64,000 bases of DNA from contig OZ038496.1 in NCBI GenBank assembly GCA_964036315.1, forward strand, positions 14,264,076-14,328,075, given 5' to 3'. Position numbers and translations under genes: made by a program. Below, one piece after another: positions 52,446 to 63,429 of this stretch (its first letter is position 1; each line of letters begins with the position of its first letter). Origin of the DNA: Acanthosepion esculentum (taxonomy: Eukaryota > Mollusca > Cephalopoda > Sepiida > Sepiidae). Below the pieces are notes generated by a model. That model saw only the letters and a program-made list of their open reading frames with translations. It made no database searches and was not told the origin of the DNA.

Positions 52446-54894
52446 ATAAAATAAATTATACATTTTGTAATCGATCTGTGCAAAAGCAATTTCAAATCAT
52501 CGATTTATACATTTAAACCGATATAAGAAAACGTGCTTAATATGAAAATGTTAGCTACTTTTTCTTTCCATTTTTAATTTTATTTTAAACGCCACACTTT
52601 CTGCCCTAAATGATCAATTGGTCCTCTTGTTCCTCCTCCTGTTTTTGTTAGTCTCACTTCGGAACAAGTCGCAAAGAAATACAAATATTATTGTTGCTAT
52701 TTCGCTGCTACTCTTGCTCGTGGTGCTTAGGCTGCTTCGTGGAATTGCTTTTAAAGTGCAATATACACGTGTGCACTTCTGTGAGTGGGTGTCTAGGCCA
52801 AACAATTCTTTTCCAATGTTTTCGGTACTGTCACAAGTGATTGTTTACCACTGCCTGTGGAAAATCGCGCTTAAAACATATTGAAAAATGAAAAATAAGT
52901 GGAAGTAAAAAGTAAAAAGATTTTTTTTTTGCATGAGAAAAAAAGTGAAAATAATAATTCTTTCCTTGTTTTCTAAGATTTTAAAATTAATTTTGTTTTC
53001 TTTAAATAAAAGGTAACCCCCCCCCCAAAAAAAACACCACCTAAATGTGTTTTTTTTTTTTCATTTATCACCCGCAAACAATTTTTTTAAGGTTTTGAAA
53101 AGGATTTTTTTTAATAATCCAGAAAATTCTTTCTTTGGTGTTTCCTCCTTCTTTTTACGATTAAACTTTGTTATTAACTTGGGGTTGGCGCATTTTTTTC
53201 ATCATGTCTGCACATTTTTTAGCGAATCTTTTGGGGTACCGAAAAATAAAATTTATTATAAAAAAAATGTTCTTCGTCAGATGACACGTGTTATTTTTAT
53301 TTTACATTTGTGGGTCATTGTGGATTTTAAGATGACAAAATTAGATTCAGAATAAAAAGGAAAACGATTTGTTTGGTATTATTTGCACACTGGATTCAAT
53401 TTCAACATTTCTACATTAATGATTTTTAAAAGAACAAAAGAAAAGTGAATCAGATGAAACACTAAAAAAGTAAAAACGCTTGTTTAAGTTACTTACTTTT
53501 TTTACACTGAAATATAAAAAAAATAAAAATACTTATACTTACAATTATTTCCTTAATTTAGTTAATTTTATTTTTTCGAACGAGCAAATTTTTTGAATTA
53601 TTGTAAAAAAAAAAATACAGAAAAATTAAATGTCCTTTTTTAGTTTTCAATGAATATTGAGTTTAAAAAAAGTTTAATTACATTGTTTCAGTTTATTGCT
53701 AAAAAATAAAAATATATATCACAGTGTGGATTAAAAAAAGGTTATCATTGTGATTTTTACTCCCTTAAAAAAAAACGATGTTGCATTCAACAAAAAAAAA
53801 AAAAAAAAAAATAGAGCGGAAAAGCACTTTGAAATAGAAAAAAAAATTGCACTTTGGCAGGAAAAGTTATTAAAAGGCTTTTTACAAATTTGTCTGGTCA
53901 CATGAACTTGTTTTTTGTCTCTAATTAAGTAAATGCTACTGACTGATCCTGAAAAAAAGATTTTCTCTTAATGGCTAAGAAAAAACTCTTTTGCAATTCA
54001 ATAAGTAAGTCTTACAAAAAAATCAATGCTTAGGTCAATTCATTATGTGAGTCTGTAAAAAAAATCATCATTATCATTGTCGTGACCGTAACATTTCAAT
54101 TTACAATTTTTACATTCTTTCACCTAAAATTACTGTTGTTTGTTGTTGATAAACAACGAAACACTAAATGATACTCGGTAAGGGCAAACAAACACTTCAT
54201 TTTTTTACACTTAGTACGGCTACTGCTGCACTTAATAAGGATCGAACTCACTACTTTAGTCTTTAAGTTTACTAATGATTAGATTTGATTTGCTCGTTAA
54301 CCATTTCCTCCCGTCAAAGCGACTCTGAGTAAGTACATAGATATTTAATTTAAAAACATTGTAACTGTATTAAATTCACAATTAAATATTTATAAAAGAA
54401 AAGATCATTTTTGTAAAATAACTTAGGAAATTTCACTCGAAACTTGTTTTAATTTTATTTTTAAAGCTTTTATTTTCTTTAAATCTTTTATAATTTTTTT
54501 TGTTTTGTTAGCTAAAGAAGATTTTAAATAAATTTTACATTTTTTTATGTAAAATAAATTGACAAAATAAAAGAATAACGTTGCTATCATGACACCTTTA
54601 AAAATAGAATAAAAAAGGCTTTATTCTTTGTAATTTTTTATTTTAATTACTTTTTTGAAAGCAGATTTTTTTAGGTAAAAATTAATGATTTAAAATATTT
54701 TTTAAATTAAAAATAAAATATTTGAGTTGGGTTCTTACTTAAAAACACGCACATAGCTTAAAAAGACTAGGAGTAAGAAAATGAACTGACTAGCAATAAA
54801 AATGGAGGTTCTTGCTGAAGATCATGCAATAAAAATGTGTCACACATCGATTATTGAACAATAAACACAACAAAGAGAAATTATATCGATTGAA
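52446..54894. other. AT-rich, TE-poor stretch
   Basis: Many A and T homopolymers. 52,600-52,885 is less AT-rich and holds an 88-residue open frame with a hydrophobic start (LLFLLLFLLVSLRNKSQ and VAISLLLLLVVLRLL); its reality is doubtful. Nothing else recognised. Confidence 0.45.
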
Positions 54895-54990
54895 AAGTGG
54901 AATTGTCGAGCAGAGTTCAAATTCCGCTTTAGTCAGTTGCGTTCCGTTTCGCACTTATAACCTTGGAAAAGAATAAATATTTAAAATTAT
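54895..54990 (+). mobile_element. tRNA-headed SINE scrap
   Basis: GTCGAGCAGAGTTCAAATTC (B-box region) then TTCGCACTTATAACCTTGGA as in S1/S2. Confidence 0.6.
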
Positions 54991-55129
54991 TTTAAAATTC
55001 GAATTTAAAGTAGAGCACATTTAAGGACTCAGAAAGGATTACGCAACACTTATTTCAATTGATTAACCACGTTAGAACGATTACTTCGTTACTTATGTAA
55101 AGTAAAAAAACAGTTTTATATTTTTTAAT
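54991..55129. other. Unassigned short stretch
   Basis: Nothing recognised. Confidence 0.4.
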
Positions 55130-55195
55130 TTTCTAATGTACACCCAATACAAGGCCCAAGAGCCACTCAAGGTAGATGGTTACTGTGTAGACTTA
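55130..55195 (-). mobile_element. L-B LINE 3' end
   Basis: CCCAATACAAGGCCCAAGAG and CCACTCAAGGTAGATGGTTA are the complement of the L-B end. Confidence 0.65.
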
Positions 55196-55429
55196 TATTA
55201 GCATAGGAAAGGACAAGCGTTAGGAGTAGATAGTGGAAAATCAATCATTGGCAATAATATGCTATAATTGTATGTGACAGATGGCTATAAAAATCTACTG
55301 TTTATTTTATTAAAATCGTTTAAATAATGCACTGACTATCGTTTGTATCATGTGGCAATAATTGTAAGTAATGGTGCACTAAAATAAGTAACCAAGTAAT
55401 CGTTTTAAGTTTTTTAATATCCGTGGCAA

Positions 55430-55600
55430 AGGCATATACTCTGTCTCTCTATCTATCTCTGTCTGTCTCTCTCTCCACACACACACACACACACACAAAC
55501 AATTTACGTTATTTACATTGTTTGGACTATTGTCCTCATCTTTATTGTCATATTCAAAACAGTCCAAACAATGTAAATAGTTACATTACAGCATTTCAGA
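55430..55600. repeat. Microsatellite and small inverted repeat with S3-tail sequence
   Basis: (CT)/(AC)n at 55,440-55,498. Then TTATTTACATTGTTTGGACT and, inverted, AGTCCAAACAATGTAAATAG flank CTCATCTTTATTGTCATATT, the S3 tail complement. Confidence 0.75.
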
Positions 55601-55739
55601 AACATAGACAGATATCCAAATAAGTTTGATTAAAAATATCTGACAGGGTATGTCTTTTAATTTCCTACTCTATTTTTCTACACTTGACGATTTCAAACAT
55701 CCATCTTCCCCCAAAAAACCAGGATGCAGACAAAAGAAT

Positions 55740-55976
55740 TCTAACTATCACACAGACAGCACATCTGTTCTTGATAATAACAATGGCTGCAAAAGTCAAA
55801 AGTACTTGAACAAAAATAACAAAGTATGAACTTCGGGCCATTTATCTACAACTTCGAACACAGAACTCAATACCTTATCCAATAATTAGAAAAATACAGT
55901 AACAAATGAAACACAGGCCTTGTCGGTTCTTTTTAATCCCACTTGTTTGAATGAATACTTGCTGCTCAAATATACC
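55740..55976 (+). mobile_element. Penelope-like element right end, old copy
   Basis: TTGATAATAACAATGGCTGC, AAAGTCAAAAGTACTTGAA, CTTCGAACACAGAACTC, CCTTGTCGGTTCTTTTTAAT and CTTGCTGCTCAAATATACC match, in order, the right end of the element at 25,950-26,152. Confidence 0.7.
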
Positions 55977-55980
55977 TTAA

Positions 55981-56573
55981 GTTGGCTAGAAAGTCCTGAT
56001 TCACTTCAGAAGCAGAAAGAATACAACAAAATTTTATGGAGCAACACCAACATTTTTTCTTCAAAATAAAGTCCATCGTTCTCAACAATCTTCTGCCAGC
56101 GATCAGACAGCATCCAAATCTGTCCCAGATACCAGTTCGCTGGCTTTAAATAAAAAAAACTGTAGACAAGCTTCCTTCACTTCATCAAAAGTGGTGAATT
56201 GCTGGTTGTGTAGGAAATGTGCCATTGAGTGGAATACGCCATAATCACTTGGAGCAGCATCGGGACTGAATGGTGGATGTGGAAGAGTCTTAACACTGCC
56301 CATCTGTTTGAACTTCTCCTTAGTCAATCTGGCAGTGTGTGGCCTCACATTGTCTTGCTGAAACAAAGCTGGACCTCGATTGACCAAAGCAGGATAGCCT
56401 TTCTTTAGTATGTCATACACCTGGTCTAGCTGCTGGCAATACCATTTAGCATTGATGGTGCGACTGTGTGGAACAAGCTTGAAATGCAGTTTTCCTTGGA
56501 AATTCAACCAGAGATCAAGATTTGTTGTTGTTTTCTTTCCGTTTCTTAAGTGAGTCAAGACTTTCTGGCCAAC
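55981..56573 (-). mobile_element. Mariner deletion derivative, 593 bp, with both inverted ends
   Basis: The ends GTTGGCTAGAAAGTCCTGAT plus TCAC and its inverted partner at 56,550-56,573 agree at 20 of 24 positions. Inside is only the second half of a mariner transposase: LDLWLNFQGKLHFKLVPHSR, LFQQDNVRPHTARLTKEKF and HPPFSPDAAPSDYGVFHSMA. A frameshift precedes DRWQKIVENDGLYFEEKM. The expected first Asp (WWD) is Asn (WLN). There are 35 residues between the second and third Asp instead of the usual 34. The N-terminal DNA-binding half is deleted. Confidence 0.88.
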
Positions 56574-56784
56574 CTTGTGTGTGTGTGTGTGTGTGTGTAT
56601 AAAAATATTAGCTCCTGAAAAATTAATTTCGGTTGAGCCCTCTGGTTTGAGGTGTGAATTGTAAACAGTGACTATTTAAGCTAATACTGCACGACTCTTC
56701 GACAGAATTGAGTCACTCTCAGTCACTGTGTGTTTATCCGAATCTAAAAATAAACATGCTAAAATTCACCTTCATCCCGTACCG
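56574..56784. other. (GT)n and unassigned sequence
   Basis: (GT)n at ~56,577-56,598. The rest is not recognised. Confidence 0.6.
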
Positions 56785-56938
56785 TAAGCTGATGGCTTAG
56801 TGGTAGAAGTTCAGACTGACGCAAATTCAGTCAGGTTTCGATCCTAGCTAGAGGCAACCAGATGTCTAGCCACACTGATGAGCTGTGAAACAGCGAAACA
56901 GTCAATGTGGATGACAAAAATATATATATATATATATA
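56785..56938 (+). mobile_element. S4 SINE with (TA)n tail
   Basis: Head: GATGGCTTAGTGGTAGAAGT (A box) and AGGTTTCGATCCTAGC (B box). Body: CAGATGTCTAGCCACACTGA, TGAGCTGTGAAACAGCGAAA, CAGTCAATGTGGATGACA. It ends in (TA)n at the start of the next element. Confidence 0.85.
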
Positions 56939-57304
56939 CAGGGTGTCCATAAAGTTCGTGTACACTTTAAAAAATTTATAACTTTATTTGTATTCGAGAT
57001 AGAAATAATTTGTAAAAAGGATTAGAATAGGTGTAGATCTATATTTTTTAAGGTTTTATTGAAATTTTATTTAAGTTTCCACATGTCCTCCATCATTAGC
57101 AATACAAAGGGTAATACGATTTGGCAGTACACGGAAAACATTTGTCAACTGATTTACAGTAATGCCTGAAATCACATTAGTTATTTTAGCTATACTTAAA
57201 ACTAGGTACATTAAACTTTATAACATTTTTTACACATTATTTCTATCGCAAATACAAATAAAGTTATAAATTTTTTAAAGTGCACAAGATCCTTATGGAC
57301 ACCC

Positions 57305-57306
<2 letters not shown>
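56939..57306 (-). mobile_element. Tc1/mariner-type MITE, 368 bp, keeping a transposase C-terminus
   Basis: Inverted ends of ~72 bp: CAGGGTGTCCATAAAGTTCG on the left and the complement of CAGGGTGTCCATAAGGATCT on the right, then ACTTTAAAAAATTTATAACT in both. The minus strand still encodes LPNRITLCIANDGGHVET followed by a stop, the typical last residues of a Tc1/mariner-type transposase. Both ends lie in TA/TG-rich microsatellite sequence. Confidence 0.88.
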
Positions 57307-57362
<56 letters not shown>

Positions 57363-57919
57363 TTTATATAAATTTAACAATTAAGAATAAATACCTGAAG
57401 AAATCAATGAGATTTTTTACATAGGAAAATGGTAAGAAAAATATATTGTGTATATCTAAAGAAAATAGTGAATACGTTTAAGTCAAATTATAATTTATGT
57501 AAAAATTATAATAATTGTTTTTATTAAGTAACTGCTTTAATATTGTTTTTTTAAACATTATCTTAGTGAGAAAAAGGGGCATGAAATATGAAAATATGAA
57601 ATTTGGGTGTAACTTGATTTTTGTGTATGTATTGTAAATGAACATGTATCTGATAGTTCATAGATTTTTAGTAAATGTCATTACTGTTTACAGAATAGAA
57701 AATTGACTTAGAGAAACTGGCATTGTGGTATTTGTTGTCTCTTGTGAGTTAGGCTTTTAATTTCTAGCTGGTTTGCTTTTCTCTTTTGGGAAAAGGAGTT
57801 GCTTGGAACAGATTTGTATAGATGATCTGGCATTTTTGAGTTGACTTTGACGTATTGCAAAATCACATATTTAACTGTTTTTCACGAAGTGTAAACTGAT
57901 AGGGTTTTGCATTTACTCA
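57307..57919. other. (TA)n and unassigned AT-rich sequence
   Basis: (TA)n at ~57,311-57,358. No gene recognised after it. Confidence 0.55.
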
Positions 57920-58095
57920 GATAAAATGTATTGTTGGCCATTTTACTATAAAATGTGTTGTCAATGGTAATTTTTTATAATAAAAATGTAGTTTTATACT
58001 TTCATAGTATTTTATTTTTGTTTGGGAGTTCACTATTTGCCCATATCTGGGCCCCTAACAGGTACTACCATCCCAGATCAGTATGGTACTGCATT
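57920..58095 (-). mobile_element. Family X fragment
   Basis: GATAAAATGTATTGTTGGCC, TTTTACTATAAAATGTGTTG sub-repeats, then GGGAGTTCACTATTTGCCCA and GGGCCCCTAACAGGTACTAC, as at 10,741. Confidence 0.7.
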
Positions 58096-58329
58096 CAGCA
58101 GGTGTTCAAGGTACAAGATGATCCTAAATTGGTTGGGGTATTATATATTATTTAAGTCCTATCTCAGGAACACACCTATATACATACAAGATTAGAGTTT
58201 TACTATTATACATTTTTGGAGGCTTTTTCTATAGAGCCACTTTTTGTATGTCTTTTTCACATATCTCTACAACATTTACATAGTTGTTAATTTAATGATT
58301 CAATTTTGAATATTACTACACACACACCT
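58096..58329. other. Unassigned short stretch
   Basis: No family recognised. Confidence 0.4.
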
Positions 58330-58700
58330 CTTTCTCGTCTATGTGTCGTGTCCCTTCAGGACGCTGGCGATAATGCTATGAAGGTGTAAGGAGATACTAG
58401 GAGAGAAAGAGAATGAAAAGACTTTAAATGGAACCAGAAACCCAATTCTAAACAGGAAACAAGGTATAAAACTCTATTCTTGTTCAAAAGACCAGGGATG
58501 AGGTTGAATGAAACAAATTAGAGAATATGAATTTGACGGTAGTGCCTATGATTATTAGAGCACTTAGAACAGTGCATAAGAACCTAGAAAATGAAATGGA
58601 GGAACTGGAAATCTGATAAAGAATTAAGATCATCCAGAAGGTAGCTTACCAGGAATAGGTAAAATAATGAAGGGACTTGCTCTCATTATATAATTTTTTT
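58330..58700 (-). mobile_element. L-C LINE 3' end scrap and unassigned sequence
   Basis: 58,338-58,375 (CTATGTGTCGTGTCCCTTCA, GGACGCTGGCGATAATGC) is the complement of the L-C end also seen at 41,415. 58,380-58,700 is not recognised. Confidence 0.5.
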
Positions 58701-58925
58701 ATTAGTGTTCCCTCTATATAAGCCCCAAGGGCCACTCAAGGTAAAGATTTACCGAAAGCAGTTGCTGTGTGAGGAGCACAATTTATATAGATATGTGGGA
58801 AAGATAACAGTTAACCCTAGACTTGAAGTGATTAAGATTGTAGTGGTCGGGAAAGCATCCTCTTGGGATTCAGTACCACAAACTAACAGTTCTTTGGAAG
58901 ACACTATCTGAGTGGAACTTACTCC
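58701..58925 (-). mobile_element. L-B LINE 3' region
   Basis: AAGCCCCAAGGGCCACTCAA is the L-B end complement. GATAACAGTTAACCCTAGAC and TGAAGTGATTAAGATTGTAG match the complement of 5130-5180. It ends near GAGTGGAACTTACTC (complement of the FHSN region). Confidence 0.75.
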
Positions 58926-58974
58926 TTACAAAGAGAATGTACAGTGAAATGTTATCAGGTAGGTTTGATTGATT

Positions 58975-59125
58975 GAGGAGAAGAGGTGGATTCATGCCTT
59001 TCCCAAGGGTATTTGCACATAAGTAAATATAACAAACCCAACTGGAATTGGAACTTGGTAATCCGATTAACAATTCCGAGCCATTATCCATTACACCACC
59101 TACACATCCAAGCTTACATCACCTG
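58975..59125 (-). mobile_element. S1 SINE, tRNA-like part with only the 3' end of the 5S-like head
   Basis: AGGAGAAGAGGTGGATTCAT, CCCAACTGGAATTGGAACTT (B box), GAGCCATTATCCATTACACC (A box), then CCAAGCTTACATCACCTGGA, after which the 5S-like head is cut off. Confidence 0.85.
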
Positions 59126-59311
59126 GAATTCATAAGTTGATATATATATAAAAAAAATAAGACCAGATAAACCCGGAATTTATGAACAAGGATCACACCA
59201 TTCATTAACAGATTCGAAGTTGGTTGTAATTTATTATTAAATATTGTTTGTGAGAGTGATTCTCGCCATATAACTAGCTTCAGTATTTGTTTTTCGTTTG
59301 AATGATTTACG

Positions 59312-59371
<60 letters not shown>

Positions 59372-59439
59372 TGGTAGACTGACTATGTTTGAAGATATCT
59401 GTCATTCATATCCATTTGCCACTATTATTTTCAGCTGGC
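59126..59439. repeat. (TA)n and unassigned sequence
   Basis: (TA)n at ~59,314-59,370. TA piece at 59,140. No gene recognised. Confidence 0.6.
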
Positions 59440-59767
59440 ATGAAGTGGAAAGTATATATTAAATCTGTTGCTAAGTCTGCAGCTAAGAAAGTTCACTATT
59501 CTGTTCTAGACAATTTTTCTTGCTAGAATCTATCTTACATATTTATAAGTCTACCATTCATTGTTGGTTTGAATATTGCTGCCACATCTAGTCTGGTGCT
59601 CTTGCTATATATTTAGAGATTCTTGATAAAATCCAAAGACGAGTCTGCAATGTTATTGGCTCTGACCTGGCATCTCGGTTTCAGTCACTTTCCCACTGAC
59701 CCAACATAATTTCCCTGTGTCTTTTCTATAAATATTTTCATGGTAATTTTTCTCATGAACTTTTCCC
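59440..59767 (+). mobile_element. L-A LINE, 5' piece of an interrupted copy
   Basis: AAATCTGTTGCTAAGTCTGC, TTATAAGTCTACCATTCATT, TTCTTGATAAAATCCAAAGA and TTTCCCTGTGTCTTTTCTAT are L-A landmarks in order. It breaks off at ATGAACTTTTCC. Confidence 0.85.
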
Positions 59768-60074
59768 TATTGTATTCATTGTAAATATTCATTGTGGTTT
59801 CATTTTTAAAAGTTATTATTTTTTTCCCCAACCTGCACAGACAAATTGTACATATAGGAACTAGTTAGGACTACATTGAGACTTTGAGGTATTATGGTGA
59901 CTGTAGTAAGAATGGTAAATAAGAATGTGTTGTTTTGGTGTAAGGACTACTGTGGTATGTTTGTGTCAGTAATTGTGACTAGCTAAGTTTAAGATAAGAC
60001 AGATTGAAGACCAGCCTTCCCTACACTCCCTTTGGCCTTGTGCCACATTTTTGTATTAAAACAAAATAAATATT
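59768..60074 (+). mobile_element. 307-bp retroposed insert inside L-A
   Basis: Flanked by ACTTTTCC (59,759) and ACTTTCC (60,075), a likely target-site duplication. L-A coding resumes directly after it. It ends GTATTAAAACAAAATAAATA, A-rich with an AATAAA. It contains GGCCTTGTGCCACAT, shared with 16,336 in complement. Family unknown. Confidence 0.65.
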
Positions 60075-60420
60075 ACTTTCCTCTATGGTACCTAGACTTT
60101 ATAAATTTAAGCACAGTACTAGATTTGTTGCAAGGTCTCATCATTTTGCAGTTGAAATAGCAAGATGTAAGCAAGTTCTATGCTAACGATTTCTTCTATC
60201 GCACTTCTCACTTGAGGAACTTTCTTTCGGCTTCCCGCTTTCCTGTCAACAGTGATCTTCAAAAATTTAAAAGCAATGTCAATTGTTATTGTCTGTCTTC
60301 TTAATTCTTGTTCTTTTATTGTCCTCTCTCCTTAATAGTATATTTTTCTTATATTCTCTAACACTCAGTAATCTCTTGTATCCTAGTGGCTTTATTGCTT
60401 TGCTAGGGGTGAAATGATTA
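60075..60420 (+). mobile_element. L-A LINE, 3' piece of the interrupted copy
   Basis: TCTATGGTACCTAGACTTTA (VPRLYKF), GCAAGGTCTCATCATTTTGC, GTTCTATGCTAACGATTTCT, TGATCTTCAAAAATTTAAAA. The end is GCTAGGGGTGAAATGATTAA plus A tail. Confidence 0.85.
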
Positions 60421-60824
60421 AAAAAAAAAGAAGAAATCTCTCAAGATCTGAATTTTTTTCCCAGCTTTATCAGGTTTTTATCTTGGTTGTCTGTTGGAAC
60501 TGCAACATTCATGATCTAACAATTTTTTTTCTTGTTGAAGATGATTAGATCTGGCTTGGATTGCTGCTAGTGCCATTGTCTGTTATTTCTTTCTTTTGTT
60601 TTAATGAGAAATGAAGCACAAATCAGCATTAATCTTAAAGATTATTAAAGATATCTGCAGGTTAAGCCAAAGAAAATCTTTATGAAGAATTAGGTTGATA
60701 TTTCATTGCCTCATCGTTACACACACATTCCACGTAATGTTAAACATTCAGCCGAAAAACCTAAATTCTATCGAAATGCAAACAGATTGACAAAGACCCT
60801 TCTTATTTACCTATGTGCTGGAAG
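60421..60824. other. Unassigned stretch
   Basis: No gene or repeat family recognised. Confidence 0.45.
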
Positions 60825-61000
60825 TGAAACTTGGCCCTCTGTTTAACAATTCTGAGCCATTATCCATTACACTACCTGCACGTCCAAGCCTACAGCACCT
60901 GGTATTAGCAAGTGGTCACCCATCTAGTTACTGATCAGGCTTTATGTTGCTTAATTTGATGGTATGGGAGCTGGTGTTTCAACATGATATGGCTGTAAGC
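60825..61000 (-). mobile_element. S1 composite SINE, head region
   Basis: 5S-like head 60,886-61,000 (~115 nt) with AGCACCTGGTATTAGCAAGT and TGTTTCAACATGATATGGCT. The tRNA-like part TCTGAGCCATTATCCATTAC follows on the left. Body and tail are missing. Confidence 0.85.
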
Positions 61001-61312
61001 CAACTTATTAAAAGAGCAGAATGGCCAAAATGATGAAGTCATTTACTGATAAGTTTAAAGTCACGAAACATTTTTTTAAAAAAGTGTCTCGCCTATATTT
61101 ATCACCACTTTAATGTCAGCTGACATTCTTTCTGCTGCCTGATTCTAATACAGTTCAGTGAACACTAATTAAGGTGAAATTGTTTTTCCACTGACATTAT
61201 TATCTGTTTTGGGGTACTTATCCTTGATACTTATGTATTGGCAAAGGTTGTCAACTTAGTTTACTCTTGAAAGCCCCAATGCTAGTAAATGTTTGAGTAT
61301 CAATTATGTCCT
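61001..61312. other. Unassigned stretch
   Basis: No gene or repeat family recognised. Confidence 0.45.
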
Positions 61313-61575
61313 CAAGGACACATGGCTCAGTGGATAAAGACGTTGGTTAGGCCCAAAGCAGTTGTGAGTTCAATACCAGGCCACAGCAGTGGTGAACCAA
61401 AAACTTGGAGAGTTGAGTTAAAAGGAAACAACTGAGACATCCAGAACGTGGACGAAATAAAGGGTTTGAAAAAGTCTAATCACCTGAAGAAGGCCGGAGC
61501 GAACAACGACCGAAACGTTATGAATATGGCAATGAAGATGAGGATGACAGTCCGAATAATTTAAATAATGCAAAT
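61313..61575 (+). mobile_element. S3 SINE, full structure
   Basis: Head: CATGGCTCAGTGGATAAAGA (A box) and TTGTGAGTTCAATACCAG (B box). Body: CACAGCAGTGGTGAACCAAA, AACTGAGACATCCAGAACGT. Conserved end: CTGAAGAAGGCCGGAGC, CCGAAACGTTATGAATATGG, GATGAGGATGACAGTCCGAA. Confidence 0.88.
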
Positions 61576-62082
61576 TCACAGAAATTTAAATTTTCAAACC
61601 TCAGATGACGATTAAATTATTATTATGTTGATTGCTATAAAATTTGGTTCTTCATCGTCATTGTTCAAAGCTAGAATGGTGATTCCTTGTTGGTAGTTAA
61701 TGATAACATAGAGTAGCATATCCGTTGCACAGTGTGTTGATAGAAGGTTTGAGTTCTACCAGCAGGTACTTTAAAGCTCGACATAAGCATCGGGGACAAT
61801 GAGCAATAATTTTGAGTTGTTCTGCTTCAAAAATGGTTGAGAATAACCGTTAGAGAAATCAGTCTGTCCTGCTATTTAACCCATATCTGGGAACAAATCA
61901 CGTTTGTCATTCTTTTCCCACTCCACCATTCCGGTCCGTAGAGAGAAGCAATGAATAACAATAAAAAATTACAATATAAGCTCTGGTAAAAAAAAAAAAT
62001 TAAAATAAAAAATAATAAAAAAAATTCCAATAGGAGCATTGGTAAAACATAACGACGAGACATTAGGTTTTTATGTCCCAAA
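61576..62082. other. Unassigned, with small SINE scrap
   Basis: 61,866-61,893 (CTGTCCTGCTATTTAACCCA) is an S2 scrap in reverse. 61,990-62,020 is A-rich. No gene recognised. Confidence 0.5.
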
Positions 62083-62395
62083 GATGTCCTCAAGGACACA
62101 TGACCCAGTGGATGAAGATGTTGGTTAGATCCAGTGACTAGACCCAAAGCAGTTGTGTGTTCAATACCAAGCCACAGCAGTGGTGAACCAAAAACTTGGA
62201 GAGTTGAGTTAAAAGGGGAAATAACTGAGACATCCAGAAGAGGCATGGCACATGGAACTAGAACAATCTACCCTGGGTTTGGCTTGAAATTCCCTCACTT
62301 GAAAAGGCCAGAGCGTATAATGGCTGAAATGTTGTGAATATGGCAATGAAGATGAGGATAACAGTCTGAATAATGTAAATAATACAATAATATTT
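62083..62395 (+). mobile_element. S3 SINE, full structure, second copy
   Basis: Same order as the 61,313 copy: ACACATGACCCAGTGGATGA, CAGTTGTGTGTTCAATACCA, CAGTGGTGAACCAAAAACTT, then a ~50-bp block absent from copy 1 (AGAGGCATGGCACATGGAAC) and CTGAAATGTTGTGAATATGG. About 770 bp separate the two copies. Confidence 0.88.
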
Positions 62396-62448
62396 AACTT
62401 TTATATTCTTCAGTCATATGCATTTGCGAATAATATTAGTAGTACCTC

Positions 62449-62690
62449 AGGTTATGGCCATATATTGTTGAAACACTGATTTTCGTCCAATCACCGGTTA
62501 AGCAATATCAAGTCTGGTCACTACCTAGATCGGTGACTAGTTGGGAATACCAGGTGCTTTAAGTTAGAATATACAGGTAGTGTAATAGATAATGGGTTGG
62601 AATGAGAAATCGAAGCTGAGTTCAAATTCCAGTTGGGTTTGTTACATTCATTTATGTGTAAATACTCTTGGGTGATTATGAATCAAAAAG
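62449..62690 (+). mobile_element. S1 composite SINE, 5S-like head and tRNA-like part
   Basis: 5S-like head 62,449-62,566 (~118 nt): GTTATGGCCATATATTGTTG, ACCGGTTAAGCAATATCAAG, GAATACCAGGTGCTTTAAG. tRNA-like part: ACAGGTAGTGTAATAGATAA and GCTGAGTTCAAATTCCAGTT. Then CATTCATTTATGTGTAAATA, followed by a switch to other sequence. Confidence 0.88.
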
Positions 62691-63429
62691 AGAATTGCTC
62701 AAGCATGTCACATCCGCCCCTCGCATGCGTTGGGTCATTGTGGTAGTGTAACTGTCCTATTCCTCAATATGAATCTGGGGAAGGCCCATCTCTGACAAAG
62801 GATCATCACAGGCTGAGAAGATGATTCTGGCAAACATTGAGAGTTATAACAACCAAGATGAGGATGCTAGTCCATATAGAAAGGCATATAATATTGATAA
62901 ATCTTCCCCTCAAAGATTCTGAAAGAACTGGAGTCATATATGCATTTGTGTGTTAGATCAGTAGCACAGTAAAGGAACCTTATAAGCCAAGACTGTCTTG
63001 ATACCAATGAAATGTGGGGCTGATAGCTAGAAAAAAAAAACCGGAAAAATAAATCATAGTAAGTTATGATACTGAAATGGCAGAGCCAGTGTCTTGTGAA
63101 TTTACAGAAGATTAGCATATGTTGATTGATTCTGCATATGCAGAAATTTTTTCCCATTTAACTACAGAAAAAATACATTTGTGCTGTCTCACATTAAGGA
63201 CTATTGATTATAATACCTCACCCTTTACTGAATGAATTACACTCCTGGGAAGTGCTGAAGAATATCTGAGATAAAACCTAAGAATAAAGCCAACATAAAA
63301 AAAAGAATAATGGTTCTTGTTTCATTTCCAAATCACATTCTTTTATTTGATAAACTATTACTTTGGTTCTCAACAATTTCTTGCCCATTCTTACTTTTCT
63401 CCATATTTCATAATATCATTCCCCACTTC
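62691..63429. other. S3-like tail scrap and unassigned sequence
   Basis: 62,830-62,880 (GGCAAACATTGAGAGTTATA, GATGAGGATGCTAGTCC) resembles the S3 end. 62,881-63,429 not recognised. Confidence 0.45.
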
